A stretch of DNA of 64,000 nucleotides from Luteolibacter sp. LG18 (GTDB taxonomy: Bacteria > Verrucomicrobiota > Verrucomicrobiia > Verrucomicrobiales > Akkermansiaceae). Positions 47,354 through 55,812 of this stretch are shown piece by piece. Position 1 is the first letter of the stretch, and each line of letters begins with the position of its first letter. Under the pieces are notes generated by a model. It was not told the DNA's origin. It saw only the letters and a program-made list of their open reading frames with translations, and ran no database searches. Both the position numbers and the translations under genes were made by a program. The stretch spans positions 5,084,001 to 5,148,000 of the forward strand of contig NZ_AP024600.1 in the NCBI RefSeq assembly GCF_036322585.1. Reading direction: 5' to 3'.

Positions 47354-49228
47354 ATGAAACCGCTCGATCCCGCCGAATGGCCGCGTCTGGTTGCCCCCGG
47401 CAGCCGCGTGTTCCTGGCGGGCGGGGCCTCGGTGCCCTTTGCGCTGGTCGGATCGATGCTGGCCCACGCTGACCAGCTCAAGGACATCGAACTGGTCCAT
47501 ATCCACGGCCTCGGTGACACCCCGTGGATCGAACCGCGCTACGAGAACATCCTGCGCACCAACTCGTTCTTCCTCACTCCCGCCGTCCGCGCGGCCGTGG
47601 AACGCGGTCAGGCCGACTACACCCCGTGCGCGCTCTCCGAGGTAGCCTGGTTGTTCCAGAACGGCCAGATGCCCATCGATGTGGCGCTGATCCAGGTCAC
47701 CCCGCCCGACGAAGATGGCATGTGCTCGCTCGGGGTCAGCGTGGACGTGGTGAAGGCCGCCGTCGGCTCGGCCCGGATCGTGATCGCCCAGATCAATCCG
47801 AAGATGCCACGCACCGGCGGCGACACCCTGGTGCCGGTTTCCCGGATCGCCCGCTACCTGGAGCACACCTCGCCACTCCCCGAGGCCCACCGCGACGAAC
47901 TCGACCCACGCCATGAAAAGGTCGGCCACTACGCCGCCCAGCTCGTCGAGGATGGCTCCACCATCCAGGTCGGCCTCGGCAACAGTCCGGAGGCGGTCGT
48001 CCGCGCCCTGCGGAAACACCGCCACCTCGGCATCCACTCCGGGATGTTCAATGACGCGCTGATGGAGCTGGTCCGCTGCGGCGCGGCCGATCATTCCCGG
48101 AAGAACTACAAGCCCGGCAAGATCATCGCCAGCCACGTGCTAGGCAGCCGCAAGCTCTACAAGTTCGTCGACGGCAATCCCGACATCGAGCTCCACCCCA
48201 GCGATTGGGTGAACGATCCCCACCGCATCGCGCGGAACCACCGGATGGTGGCGATCAATGGCGCGCGGGAAATCGACCTCACCGGCCAAGTGGTGCGGGA
48301 TGCCAGCGGCCACCGCTTCTACGGCGGAGTCGGCGCGCTCCAGGACTTCATCCGCGGCGCGGGCCGCAGCAAGGGTGGGCAACCGATCATCGCCCTGACC
48401 TCCACTTCGGACGAAGGTCGGCGCTCCCGCATCGTCACCGGTCTGGCCCCCGGCAGCGGCGTGGCCACCGGCCGCGGCGATGTCCACCACGTGGTCACCG
48501 AATACGGCGTCGCCAGCATCTACGGATGCAGCATCCGCGAGCGGGTGGCGCGGCTGGTGGAAATCGCCCACCCGGACCACCGCGAGGCCCTGCTGGCCGG
48601 CGCCCAGGACCGCGGCTGGCTGCCGAAATTCTTCACCCGCCCGGCCACCTCGTCCGGCGTCGACCGCGGCTGGATCCAGTTTGCCACCGGACGCTTCTTC
48701 TACCGTCCGCTCCACCCGAGCGACATGCGGGAGCTCCAGCGATTCTTCTATTCCCACGACGAGGAAACCGTGCGCCTCCGCTACGGATACCACCGCGAGC
48801 GCATGACCGGCGAATCCGCCTACAAGCTCGCCGCCGTGGACCAGGCCCGCGACGTCGCGCTCGGCCTCTTCACCCGCCAGGACGGCCCCGAAACGCTTCG
48901 CGCGATCGGCCGTTACTACCTCGATGACGATGGCACCAGCGCCGAGGTCGCCTTCGTGGTCCATGAATCCACCCGCCGCTCTGGCATGGCCGGATTCCTG
49001 TTGGGCGAGCTGGCGGTGGTCGCGAAGCGCCGTGGCCTCGAAACCCTGTGGGCCTCCGTGCTGCCGAACAACCACGCCATGGCCGGGCTGTTCCTCTCCG
49101 CCGGAGCGGTGGAGGACCTCTCGGTTCCCCGCGATGAAGACCGCGTCTTCCGCATGCGCGTGGACCGGCTCGTGAAGGAGCGGAAGAAATACCTCGAACA
49201 CAAACACATCCATCGCCTCGAACGATGA
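47354..49228 (+). CDS. Bifunctional acetyl-CoA hydrolase/CoA-transferase with C-terminal GNAT acetyltransferase
   Basis: 624 residues from ATG 47354. The first 435 residues are a class I acetyl-CoA hydrolase/transferase: RVFLAGGASVPFALVG, IQVTPPDEDGMCSLGVSVD, IQVGLGNSPEAVVRAL, a probable catalytic Glu in NGAREIDLTGQV, HRFYGGVGALQDFIRGA and HHVVTEYGVASIYG. After a linker, the last 170 residues form a GNAT fold (FVVHESTRRSGMAGFLLGEL, the acetyl-CoA loop, then VLPNNHAMAGLFLSAG). The stop overlaps the histone-deacetylase-family gene ATG by four bases. Confidence 0.92.
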   Translation: MKPLDPAEWPRLVAPGSRVFLAGGASVPFALVGSMLAHADQLKDIELVHIHGLGDTPWIEPRYENILRTNSFFLTPAVRAAVERGQADYTPCALSEVAWLFQNGQMPIDVALIQVTPPDEDGMCSLGVSVDVVKAAVGSARIVIAQINPKMPRTGGDTLVPVSRIARYLEHTSPLPEAHRDELDPRHEKVGHYAAQLVEDGSTIQVGLGNSPEAVVRALRKHRHLGIHSGMFNDALMELVRCGAADHSRKNYKPGKIIASHVLGSRKLYKFVDGNPDIELHPSDWVNDPHRIARNHRMVAINGAREIDLTGQVVRDASGHRFYGGVGALQDFIRGAGRSKGGQPIIALTSTSDEGRRSRIVTGLAPGSGVATGRGDVHHVVTEYGVASIYGCSIRERVARLVEIAHPDHREALLAGAQDRGWLPKFFTRPATSSGVDRGWIQFATGRFFYRPLHPSDMRELQRFFYSHDEETVRLRYGYHRERMTGESAYKLAAVDQARDVALGLFTRQDGPETLRAIGRYYLDDDGTSAEVAFVVHESTRRSGMAGFLLGELAVVAKRRGLETLWASVLPNNHAMAGLFLSAGAVEDLSVPRDEDRVFRMRVDRLVKERKKYLEHKHIHRLER

Positions 49229-50166
49229 CCGGACCGGCACGCATCGGCGTCCACTGGGATGCCCGCTATGAACGGCACGACACGGGTTTCTGCCACCCGG
49301 AGTCGGCGAACCGTTACCGCATCCTCCGCGCCGCTCTGGAGGAACTCCCGGACGACATCGTGCGCCTGCCCGGCCGCCGTGCCACCGTTTCGGAAATCCT
49401 GCTCGCCCACGAACACTACTACCACGACCTCGTTTACCGGGATGCCGAGACCTTCGCCGATTGCCTGCGCACCGGCGATACCGCCATCTGCGAGGAAAGC
49501 TACGAGGTCGCCCGCGAGGCCACCGGCGCGGTGCTGGAGGCCGTGGATGCGGTGATGCGCGGCGACGTGACCCGCGCCTTCTGCGCCGTCCGTCCGCCGG
49601 GCCACCACGCGTCCTCCGCGCGGGGCATGGGCTTCTGCATCTTCAACCACGTGGCGGTGGCCGCCCGCTACCTCCAGTCCCACCACGGCCTGCGCCGCAT
49701 TGCCATCGTCGATTGGGATGTCCATCACGGGAATGGCACCGAAGCCATCTTCCTGGAAGACCCGGATGTCTTCTACCTCTCGCTCCACGAGCAGGGCATC
49801 TATCCCTACACCGGCCCCGCCACCGAACACGGTCAGGGCGAAGGCAAGGGCGCGACGCTCAACCTGCCGCTTCCTTTCGCCTCACCGGGCCCCACGGCCC
49901 TCGCCGCCTGGAACGAGTTTGCAGCGCCCGCGCTCGATGCCTTCCAGCCCGAGTTCCTGCTCGTCTCCGCGGGCTTCGATGCCCTCGCTTCCGATCCCAT
50001 CGGCGGCCTGCGCTGGGACAATGCCACCTTCACCGCCCTCACCCAACGCTGCACCGCCATCGCGCGGAAATGGTGTGGCGGCAGGATGGTGTCTTCCCTC
50101 GAAGGCGGCTACGATCCCGAAGGCCTCGCCGCCGCCGCGCTCGCGCATGTGGCGGCGCTTCAGTAG
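49225..50166 (+). CDS. Histone deacetylase family protein (AcuC/AphA-like)
   Basis: 313 residues with all the catalytic elements of zinc deacetylases: RPPGHHAS with the His pair (127, 128), IVDWDVHHGNGT with zinc ligands Asp165 and His167, the FYLSLHEQGIYPYTG loop, and SAGFDALASDP with the last Asp ligand, then EGGYDPEGLA. It removes acetyl groups from lysines of proteins or from polyamine-like compounds. It overlaps the preceding CoA-transferase/GNAT gene by 4 bp, which suggests an acetylation/deacetylation pair. The TAG stop lies inside an intergenic repeat. Confidence 0.92.
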   Translation: MTGPARIGVHWDARYERHDTGFCHPESANRYRILRAALEELPDDIVRLPGRRATVSEILLAHEHYYHDLVYRDAETFADCLRTGDTAICEESYEVAREATGAVLEAVDAVMRGDVTRAFCAVRPPGHHASSARGMGFCIFNHVAVAARYLQSHHGLRRIAIVDWDVHHGNGTEAIFLEDPDVFYLSLHEQGIYPYTGPATEHGQGEGKGATLNLPLPFASPGPTALAAWNEFAAPALDAFQPEFLLVSAGFDALASDPIGGLRWDNATFTALTQRCTAIARKWCGGRMVSSLEGGYDPEGLAAAALAHVAALQ

Positions 50167-50192
50167 CACAAGCATTCCTGCTTGTGAGTGAG
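50164..50192. repeat. Single palindromic repeat, copy of the 1130 family
   Basis: It reads TAGCACAAGCATTCCTGCTTGTGAGTG, matching the left arm at 1130 with two changes, and again supplies the stop codon of the upstream gene. Confidence 0.8.
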
Positions 50193-50218
50193 GGCGGCTC
50201 GATGCCCCGAACGCGTGG

Positions 50219-50605
50219 TTATTTCACCACCGTCGCCCCGCCGCGCTCGCTCCAACGGTAGATCGCATCGCCATTCCGCTCGCTGCGGCACTGGCTCATG
50301 AACCAGCCGAGGCTGTCGTTCCACGCGAAGTCATACGACACCACGCGCCGGATCTTCGAAACCCCTTCCGGCACCGGATGCAGGGTCGTGACCCGACGGA
50401 CGTAGGAGCCTTGGAAGCCCTCCTTATCCTTCGAATTGCCATCGAGGATGTAGGCCACCTCGATCTCCCACGGCTGGAGCCCGGTGCGCAGCGCCACCAG
50501 TTTCACCGCCGTGGCGGGATCGAGATCATTGCTCGGTGGACCGGCATAGGCGGCGGCCGCCACCAGCCCGAACACCACGACCATGAAGCAAAGGAGTTTC
50601 CGCAT
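50219..50605 (-). CDS. Small secreted protein of unknown function
   Basis: 128 residues. A clear signal peptide (MRKLLCFMVVVFGLVAAAAYA/G) is followed by a compact soluble region with TAVKLVALRTGLQPWEIEVAYIL, a stretch of beta strands (YVRRVTTLHPV, KIRRVVSYDFAWND) and an Arg/Ser-rich end. No family recognised. It is convergent with the deacetylase gene and has a 31-base gap to the next minus-strand gene, so it could be co-transcribed with the dienelactone hydrolase gene. Confidence 0.7.
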   Translation of the reverse strand: MRKLLCFMVVVFGLVAAAAYAGPPSNDLDPATAVKLVALRTGLQPWEIEVAYILDGNSKDKEGFQGSYVRRVTTLHPVPEGVSKIRRVVSYDFAWNDSLGWFMSQCRSERNGDAIYRWSERGGATVVK

Positions 50606-50636
50606 TCCGATGGAACGAAAACCCCTTGCATCTTAT

Positions 50637-51377
50637 TCAACCGATTTTTTCGGAAAAGAACCGGAGCAGGGTCGCCACGGCCACCCGCGACAACGCCGGG
50701 TTGTAGCGCGGTCCCTCGTCGCGCAGGAACGCGTGGGCGGCATTGAATTCGTGCCACTCGAAATCCACGCCGGAATCCTCCAGCGTCTGGTGGATCAAGC
50801 GGCGGCCTTCCACCGGCACGTGCGGGTCCTGACGGCCCCAGGCGAAGAGGAACGACGACTTCGCGGACTTCAGCCGCTCCAGGGTGTCATCGCATTTCCC
50901 CGCCCCCAGCGTGCTGGAGTGGATGTCCGTCGGATAGAACGCCACCACCGCCTCGACATCCGGGTGGAACCCGGCGCGCACCGCGAGGTGGCCACCGAGG
51001 CAAACGCCGTAGCTGCCAATCCGGCCGGTGCAGGCCTCATGGCCCTTCAGGAAGGCCGCCACCACCGCCGTATCCTCGTCGTAGGACGCGATCTCCTTGG
51101 TGAACTTCAGCTCGTTGCCACGGTCCGATCCCGCTTGATCGTAGGCCAGCACGGAACCGAGCTCCTCGAACTCATGGTAAACCTCCGGCACCGCCACCAC
51201 GTAGCCCTCGCCCGCCAGCGCCGCCGCCATCCGCCGGATCGGACCGGTGACCTGGAAGATCTCCGAATAGAAGATCACCGCCGGGCGCGGACCGATCCCG
51301 TTAGGGATGAAAAGATGCACCCGCATCGGACCGCGGGTGGTGGTGAGATCGACGTGGGATTCGGAGAGGATCGACAT
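50637..51377 (-). CDS. Dienelactone hydrolase family protein
   Basis: 246 residues from ATG 51377. Alpha/beta hydrolase of the DLH type: RPAVIFYSEIFQVTG, nucleophile Cys in IGSYGVCLGGHLAVRAG, AFYPTDIHSS, FAWGRQDPHVPVEGRRL with the catalytic Asp, and NAAHAFLRDEGPRY with the His. The Cys nucleophile (CLGG) is characteristic of this family. It hydrolyses lactones or small esters; the substrate is unknown. There is no signal peptide. Confidence 0.9.
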   Translation of the reverse strand: MSILSESHVDLTTTRGPMRVHLFIPNGIGPRPAVIFYSEIFQVTGPIRRMAAALAGEGYVVAVPEVYHEFEELGSVLAYDQAGSDRGNELKFTKEIASYDEDTAVVAAFLKGHEACTGRIGSYGVCLGGHLAVRAGFHPDVEAVVAFYPTDIHSSTLGAGKCDDTLERLKSAKSSFLFAWGRQDPHVPVEGRRLIHQTLEDSGVDFEWHEFNAAHAFLRDEGPRYNPALSRVAVATLLRFFSEKIG

Positions 51378-51475
51378 GCCGGAGTCTCGACCGGTTTTCC
51401 GCCCTCCGGCCAGCGAAACCCGTCCTCCCGCCACAACGGCCTTTCCTTTCCCGGGGATTCCCTAAACTCGCACCC

Positions 51476-52672
51476 ATGCGACCCGAATGGCCGGCCCCGT
51501 CTCCGCTCAAAGACCACTGGCTCCTGTCCAAGGAGCTGATTTTCCTCAACCACGGTTCGTTCGGGGCCTGCCCGAAACCCGTGCTCGCGGCCCAGACCCG
51601 CCTCCGCGAGATCATGGAAACCTCGCCGCTCCAGTTCATCCATCGCCATCGCACCGAGCGGATGGACGAGGCCCGCAACGTGGTGGCCCCGTTCGTCGGA
51701 GCCGATCCCGCCAATTTCGTGTTCGTGACGAATGCGACCACCGCGGTGAACGCCGTGCTCCGTTCACTGGAGCTGGCACCGGGCGATGAAATCCTCACCA
51801 CCGACCACGATTACAACGCGTGCCGCAACGTCCTCGTCGAGGTCGCCCGCCGCACCGGGGCCCGCATCGTGGTGGCCCATGTCCCCTTTCCCATCCTCGG
51901 TGAGGACCAGATCGTCCAAGCGATTGTCGACGCCGTCACGCCCCGCACCCGGCTGGCGCTCCTCGACCACGTGACCAGCACCACGGCCCTGGTGTTCCCG
52001 CTGGAGCGGATCATCCGTGAGCTGGAGGCCCGCGGGGTGGACACCCTGGTCGATGGAGCCCACGCCCCGGGCATGGTGCCGCTCGCTCTCGAAACGCTGC
52101 GTCCGACCTACTACACCGGCAACCTCCACAAGTGGGTCTGCGCTCCCAAAGGAGCCGCCTTCCTGTGGGTCCGCCCCGACAAGCAGGACGGCCTGCAACC
52201 CGCCGTGATCAGCCACGGCAACAACACTCCGCGGCCCGGCCACTCCCCCTTCCAGGATCGATTCGACTGGCCTGCCACCTACGACTTCACCGCCTGGCTC
52301 TGCGCCGCGGAATCCGTCCGCTGGCTCGGTGAGCTGCTGCCGGGCGGCTGGCCGGAACTGATGTCCACCAACCGCCAGCGGGCGATCGAGGCCCGGCGTT
52401 TCCTCTGCGAACGCCTCGGCCTCGAGCCCCCTTGCCCGGAATCCATGCTTGGCTCGATGGCCACCCTTCCAATGCCGGGCCGTCTCACCGAGATCGCCGA
52501 TCCAACCGCACCCGATCCGGTCTATACCCGGCTCCACGATGAGTTCGGCATCGAGCTGCAGATTCCCCGCATCCACGGCCAACGCTGGCTCCGGATCTCC
52601 TCGCACGCCCACAATGCCGCGGACGAATACCGCTACCTCGCGGATGTGCTTGGGAGACTAACGACAAAATAA
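51476..52672 (+). CDS. Class V aminotransferase-fold PLP enzyme (isopenicillin N epimerase-like)
   Basis: 398 residues. Type I PLP fold: FLNHGSFGACPKPV at the start, VTNATTAVNAVLRS, DHDYNACRNVL, the PLP-binding Asp in VDGAHAPGMVPL, and the Schiff-base Lys in GNLHKWVCAPKGAAFLWV. In this group members act as cysteine desulfurase-like, epimerase or amino acid lyase enzymes; the individual activity cannot be set from sequence. It is divergent from the dienelactone hydrolase gene. Confidence 0.9.
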   Translation: MRPEWPAPSPLKDHWLLSKELIFLNHGSFGACPKPVLAAQTRLREIMETSPLQFIHRHRTERMDEARNVVAPFVGADPANFVFVTNATTAVNAVLRSLELAPGDEILTTDHDYNACRNVLVEVARRTGARIVVAHVPFPILGEDQIVQAIVDAVTPRTRLALLDHVTSTTALVFPLERIIRELEARGVDTLVDGAHAPGMVPLALETLRPTYYTGNLHKWVCAPKGAAFLWVRPDKQDGLQPAVISHGNNTPRPGHSPFQDRFDWPATYDFTAWLCAAESVRWLGELLPGGWPELMSTNRQRAIEARRFLCERLGLEPPCPESMLGSMATLPMPGRLTEIADPTAPDPVYTRLHDEFGIELQIPRIHGQRWLRISSHAHNAADEYRYLADVLGRLTTK

Positions 52673-52698
52673 CCCTCTCCTCCAAGCGGCTCGATTTT

Positions 52699-52799
52699 GA
52701 CAGGATTAACAGAATTCTCAAAATTCACAGATTAAAGAACGCTGTCTGAATGCCCCCAAAAGGGATCCCGTGAATTCTGAAAATTTTGTCAATTCTGTC
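52699..52799. repeat. AT-rich inverted repeat, GACAGAATTAACA family (copy 2)
   Basis: The 30-base inverted arms (52699-52728 and 52770-52799) match the copy at 7548-7657. The centre of 41 bases differs. The element lies between two convergent genes. Confidence 0.82.
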
Positions 52800-52856
52800 T
52801 GAATCTGCCCAAGCCCCTCTTGGAGCAGTTTCTCAAGGTTCCTCGCCACTGACCCA

Positions 52857-53681
52857 TCACGCGGCCTCGAAGCAGCGCATCGAGATGCTGCCGTTCTGGA
52901 AACTCTCGTGAGTGAAACGGATGTTCTCCCCCGGCAGCATCGCGCCCAGCGTGTAGAGCATCGGCAGGTAGTGGTCGTTCGTCGGCACCGCGAGCCGAGC
53001 GGTTTCGCCGAGCTTCGCGTAATCGAACAACGCCACGTGGTCGCCCTGTTCCAACCGGTCCTTCACCCACGCATCGAACTCCAGCGCCCACGACGGTACC
53101 CGCGGATCACTCTCGTCCCACGAGATCCGCCGCAGGTTGTGCACCACGTTGCCGCTGCCCAGGACGAGAACGCCGCGCTCGCGCAAACGTCGGAGCTGCT
53201 GGCCCAGTTCATGGTGCCACCCGGGCGGCTTGTCGTAGTCGATCGACATCTGGAATACCGGCACCGAGGCGTCCGGCCACAGATGGCGCAGGATGCCCCA
53301 CGCCCCGTGATCGAGCCCCATCTCATGATCCTCATGAACGCGGATCGACGTCACCTCGTCCGCGACCCCGCGTGCAATCAACGGCTGGCCCGGCGCGGGA
53401 TAGCGCAAGCGATACAGCTCCTCCGGAAATCCGCCGAAGTCATGGATCGTCGGCGGTACCGGATTCACCGAAACCCGCGTCTCCCCGCGCGTCAGCCAAT
53501 GCGCTGAGATCACCAGCACCGCCGCAGGTCTGCCGTGGCGCTCGCCCAGCTCCCGCAGCGAACGGGTGAAGGCATTGTCCCGGATGATGTTCATCGGGCT
53601 GCCATGGCCGATGAAGATCGCCGGCTGCCGCCCCGTCTTGGGAGCCAGCTCCACCGCGTTTTCCAGATCACTAAGGTTCAT
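52857..53681 (-). CDS. ygiD: 4,5-DOPA dioxygenase extradiol-type (LigB superfamily)
   Basis: 274 residues. Motifs of the class III extradiol dioxygenase family: AIFIGHGSPMNI with the first metal-binding His, LVISAHWLTRGETRVS with the second His, IHDFGGFPEELYRLRYPAPG, DHGAWGILRHLWPDASVPVFQMS, VLGSGNVVHNLRRI and the C-terminal NDHYLPMLYTLGAM with another His. YgiD proteins cleave DOPA-like catechols in vitro; the cell role is open. Cytoplasmic. Confidence 0.92.
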   Translation of the reverse strand: MNLSDLENAVELAPKTGRQPAIFIGHGSPMNIIRDNAFTRSLRELGERHGRPAAVLVISAHWLTRGETRVSVNPVPPTIHDFGGFPEELYRLRYPAPGQPLIARGVADEVTSIRVHEDHEMGLDHGAWGILRHLWPDASVPVFQMSIDYDKPPGWHHELGQQLRRLRERGVLVLGSGNVVHNLRRISWDESDPRVPSWALEFDAWVKDRLEQGDHVALFDYAKLGETARLAVPTNDHYLPMLYTLGAMLPGENIRFTHESFQNGSISMRCFEAA

Positions 53682-53747
53682 GCCGCGAGACTACCCCAGC
53701 CCTTCCCTCCCGGGAAATGCCCCTTCGTTGGCCTCAGCATGCAAGGC

Positions 53748-53792
53748 GTTGAGCCTTTAGGCGAGGAGGGTCTTCAGAGGGAGGCGGAGTCT
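53748..53792. repeat. 45-bp direct repeat, left copy
   Basis: It starts GTTGAGCCTTTAGGCGAGGA and ends GGAGGCGGAGTCT. The matching copy at 55047-55091 differs at two positions, in the same orientation. Together they flank the flavoprotein gene at 53870. Confidence 0.85.
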
Positions 53793-53869
53793 GGCGAGCC
53801 GGAATGGACAAGTAGCCCTCCTAAAACCTCGACTCCCTTCCCACCTCCCCCCTACACCCGGGGCGGCAC

Positions 53870-55051
53870 ATGGCATTGGAGATCGCAATCATCGGAGGCG
53901 GCCCCGCGGGACTGCGCGCGGCGGAAGTCGCGGCGCAAGCGGGCGCGCGCGTCACCGTCTTCGACGCCAAACCCTCCGTTGGCCGCAAGCTCCTCGTCGC
54001 CGGACGCGGCGGCCTCAATCTCACCCACGGCGAGGACTTCGAGGGCTTTGTCACCCGCTACTCCGGCCCGGATCAACCTGATGGCTTCTGGCGCGGCGTC
54101 CTGGAAGCCTTCACCTCCGCCGACCTCCGAGCGTGGGCCGCCGGTCTCGGCATCGAGACCTTTCAACAACGCACCGGCCGTGTCTATCCGCGTGAAATGA
54201 AGGCCGCCCCGCTGCTCCGACGCTGGATCGAGCGCCTGCGCGGACTCGGTGTCACCTTCCACATGAACCATCGCTGGACCGCGCTCCATCACGGCGCGCG
54301 CATCCTGCTCGGCTTTGATCAACGCGAACACGCCTGCGACGCCGTCATCCTCGCCATGGGCGGAGCCTCCTGGCCCATCACCGGCTCCGATGGCGGCTGG
54401 GTCCCCGTCATGCAAAACCTCGGCATCCGCGTGAATCCCCTCGTCCCCGCCAACTGCGGCTGGGAACACGCCTGGCCCGCCGAAGTGCTCGCCATCGCCG
54501 AAGGACAGCCGCTCAAGAACATCGCCGTCCGCGCGGGCAACACCACCGCCACCGGCGAACTGATGGTCACCGCCTACGGTCTGGAAGGAGGCGCGATCTA
54601 CCAGCTCGGAGCCGCCCTGCGCGCGATGACTGAGCCGGTGATCGAGATCGATTTCAAGCCCACCTTCACCGCGGACGAACTCGCGCGGAAGCTGGAATCC
54701 GTGAAGCACGACCGCCCCGCCGCCTGCCGCGAGCGCTGGAAACTCTCCGCCGCCGCCCACGCCATCCTCACCCACGGCCTGCCCGCGGACATCGATGCCA
54801 CCACGCTCGCCCGGCGCGCCAAGGCCTGTCCCATTCCCCTCACCGCGCCGCGCCCCATCGCCGAGGCCATTTCCTCCGCGGGCGGCGTCTGCTGGAGCGA
54901 ACTCGATGCCTCGCTCATGCTCAAAAAACTCCCCGGCGTCTACGTCGCCGGGGAAATGATCGACTGGGAAGCCCCCACCGGCGGCTACCTCATGCAAGGC
55001 TGCTTCGCCACCGGCACCCACGCCGCCAAAGCAGCTCTGCAAAGGAGTTGA
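53870..55051 (+). CDS. TIGR03862-type NAD(P)/FAD-dependent oxidoreductase
   Basis: 393 residues, no signal peptide. FAD-binding IIGGGPAGLRAAEVAAQAGA (8-27), GRKLLVAGRGGLNLTHGE typical of the HI0933-like flavoprotein family, FQQRTGRVYPREMKAAPLL, and the C-terminal GGVCWSELDASLMLKKLPGVYVAGEMIDWEAPTGGY with the last FAD-binding segment. The reaction of this family is not known. The stop codon TGA lies inside the right-hand 45-bp repeat. Confidence 0.92.
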   Translation: MALEIAIIGGGPAGLRAAEVAAQAGARVTVFDAKPSVGRKLLVAGRGGLNLTHGEDFEGFVTRYSGPDQPDGFWRGVLEAFTSADLRAWAAGLGIETFQQRTGRVYPREMKAAPLLRRWIERLRGLGVTFHMNHRWTALHHGARILLGFDQREHACDAVILAMGGASWPITGSDGGWVPVMQNLGIRVNPLVPANCGWEHAWPAEVLAIAEGQPLKNIAVRAGNTTATGELMVTAYGLEGGAIYQLGAALRAMTEPVIEIDFKPTFTADELARKLESVKHDRPAACRERWKLSAAAHAILTHGLPADIDATTLARRAKACPIPLTAPRPIAEAISSAGGVCWSELDASLMLKKLPGVYVAGEMIDWEAPTGGYLMQGCFATGTHAAKAALQRS

Positions 55052-55091
55052 GCCTTCAGGCGAGGAAGGTCTTCAGAGGGAGGCGGAGTCT
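55047..55091. repeat. 45-bp direct repeat, right copy
   Basis: Same sequence as 53748-53792 with two substitutions. It begins within the last two codons of the flavoprotein gene. Confidence 0.85.
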
Positions 55092-55176
55092 CCAGAAATT
55101 CTTAGCCGCAAAAAGGCACAAAAAACGCAAGAGGAAGAGATCCGTTCGCGATTGGCAGCCCCTCCATCTTCCCCCA

Positions 55177-55641
55177 TCACACCGGCGGAAAGCTAATCCC
55201 ATGCTCCGCGGCGATCGCCATCAGTGCCGGAAAATCCGGCGGCCCGCCCTTCTCGAACTCCGCCGCACAGCGCCCGAAGAACACCTCGAACCCCGCCGGA
55301 GCCGTATGGACGATCTGCTTCAACGGCCCGTCACCGATATTCCGGAACGTGTGGAACGAGTTCTTCGGCATGTAAACCGTGGTCCCCGGTCCGGCCTCCG
55401 TCCACACGCCATCCAGGAAAAACTCCGCCCGCCCCTCCAGGACGTGAAACCACTCGTCCTCATTCGCATGCATGTGCGGCGGCGGTCCGCCACCCGGCGG
55501 CGTGATCGCCGTGAACATCGCGAACTGCCCGCCGGTGTCCGAGCCATCGAGATGCACATGCAGTTCATCCCCGAACGCGCGGATCACGCGACCTTTTCCC
55601 GGAGGCAACAAAACAGGCTGAGGGCTGGGATTCGTGCTCAT
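55177..55641 (-). CDS. Cupin domain protein
   Basis: 154 residues from ATG 55641; the frame is open further upstream but there it is low-complexity repeat. A single cupin barrel: FGDELHVHLDGSDTGGQFAMF, then motif 1 PPPHMHANEDEWFHVLEGRAEFF (HxH, Glu and last Gly) and motif 2 GTTVYMPKNSFHTFRNIG with the second His. It binds a divalent metal, but function is not determined from sequence. It is divergent from the GH-A gene. Confidence 0.85.
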   Translation of the reverse strand: MSTNPSPQPVLLPPGKGRVIRAFGDELHVHLDGSDTGGQFAMFTAITPPGGGPPPHMHANEDEWFHVLEGRAEFFLDGVWTEAGPGTTVYMPKNSFHTFRNIGDGPLKQIVHTAPAGFEVFFGRCAAEFEKGGPPDFPALMAIAAEHGISFPPV

Positions 55642-55696
55642 GAGGAATCCGTCTAACCAAACCAAGTCCACCTGGCAACGAGCCTTTTCTCTCTCC

Positions 55697-55767
55697 AATT
55701 CGTGTCCATTCGCGTTCATTCGTTGTAACCCTCTTCTTTTCGTGCGCCTTCGTGCCTTTCGTGGTTT
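55697..55767. repeat. Degenerate TTCGTG-rich intergenic repeat
   Basis: The tract repeats ATTCGTGTCCATTCGCGTTC and then CCTTCGTGCCTTTCGTGG, a loosely tandem motif with T-rich intervals. A related A-rich tract, TTAGCCGCAAAAAGGCACA, lies at 55102-55131. Both resemble the low-complexity repeat families seen in many verrucomicrobial intergenic regions. They make the upstream half of the cupin reading frame spurious. Confidence 0.6.
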
Positions 55768-55812
55768 CTCTTCCGACAAAACCCACATTTCCCGGCACGT
55801 AACTCCCCACCC

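Noticed and set aside
53748..55091. Direct repeats flanking the flavoprotein read as a composite transposon or integrated element
   Set aside because: There is no transposase, integrase or terminal inverted repeat, and the gene has the same composition as its neighbours. Kept only as a repeat finding.
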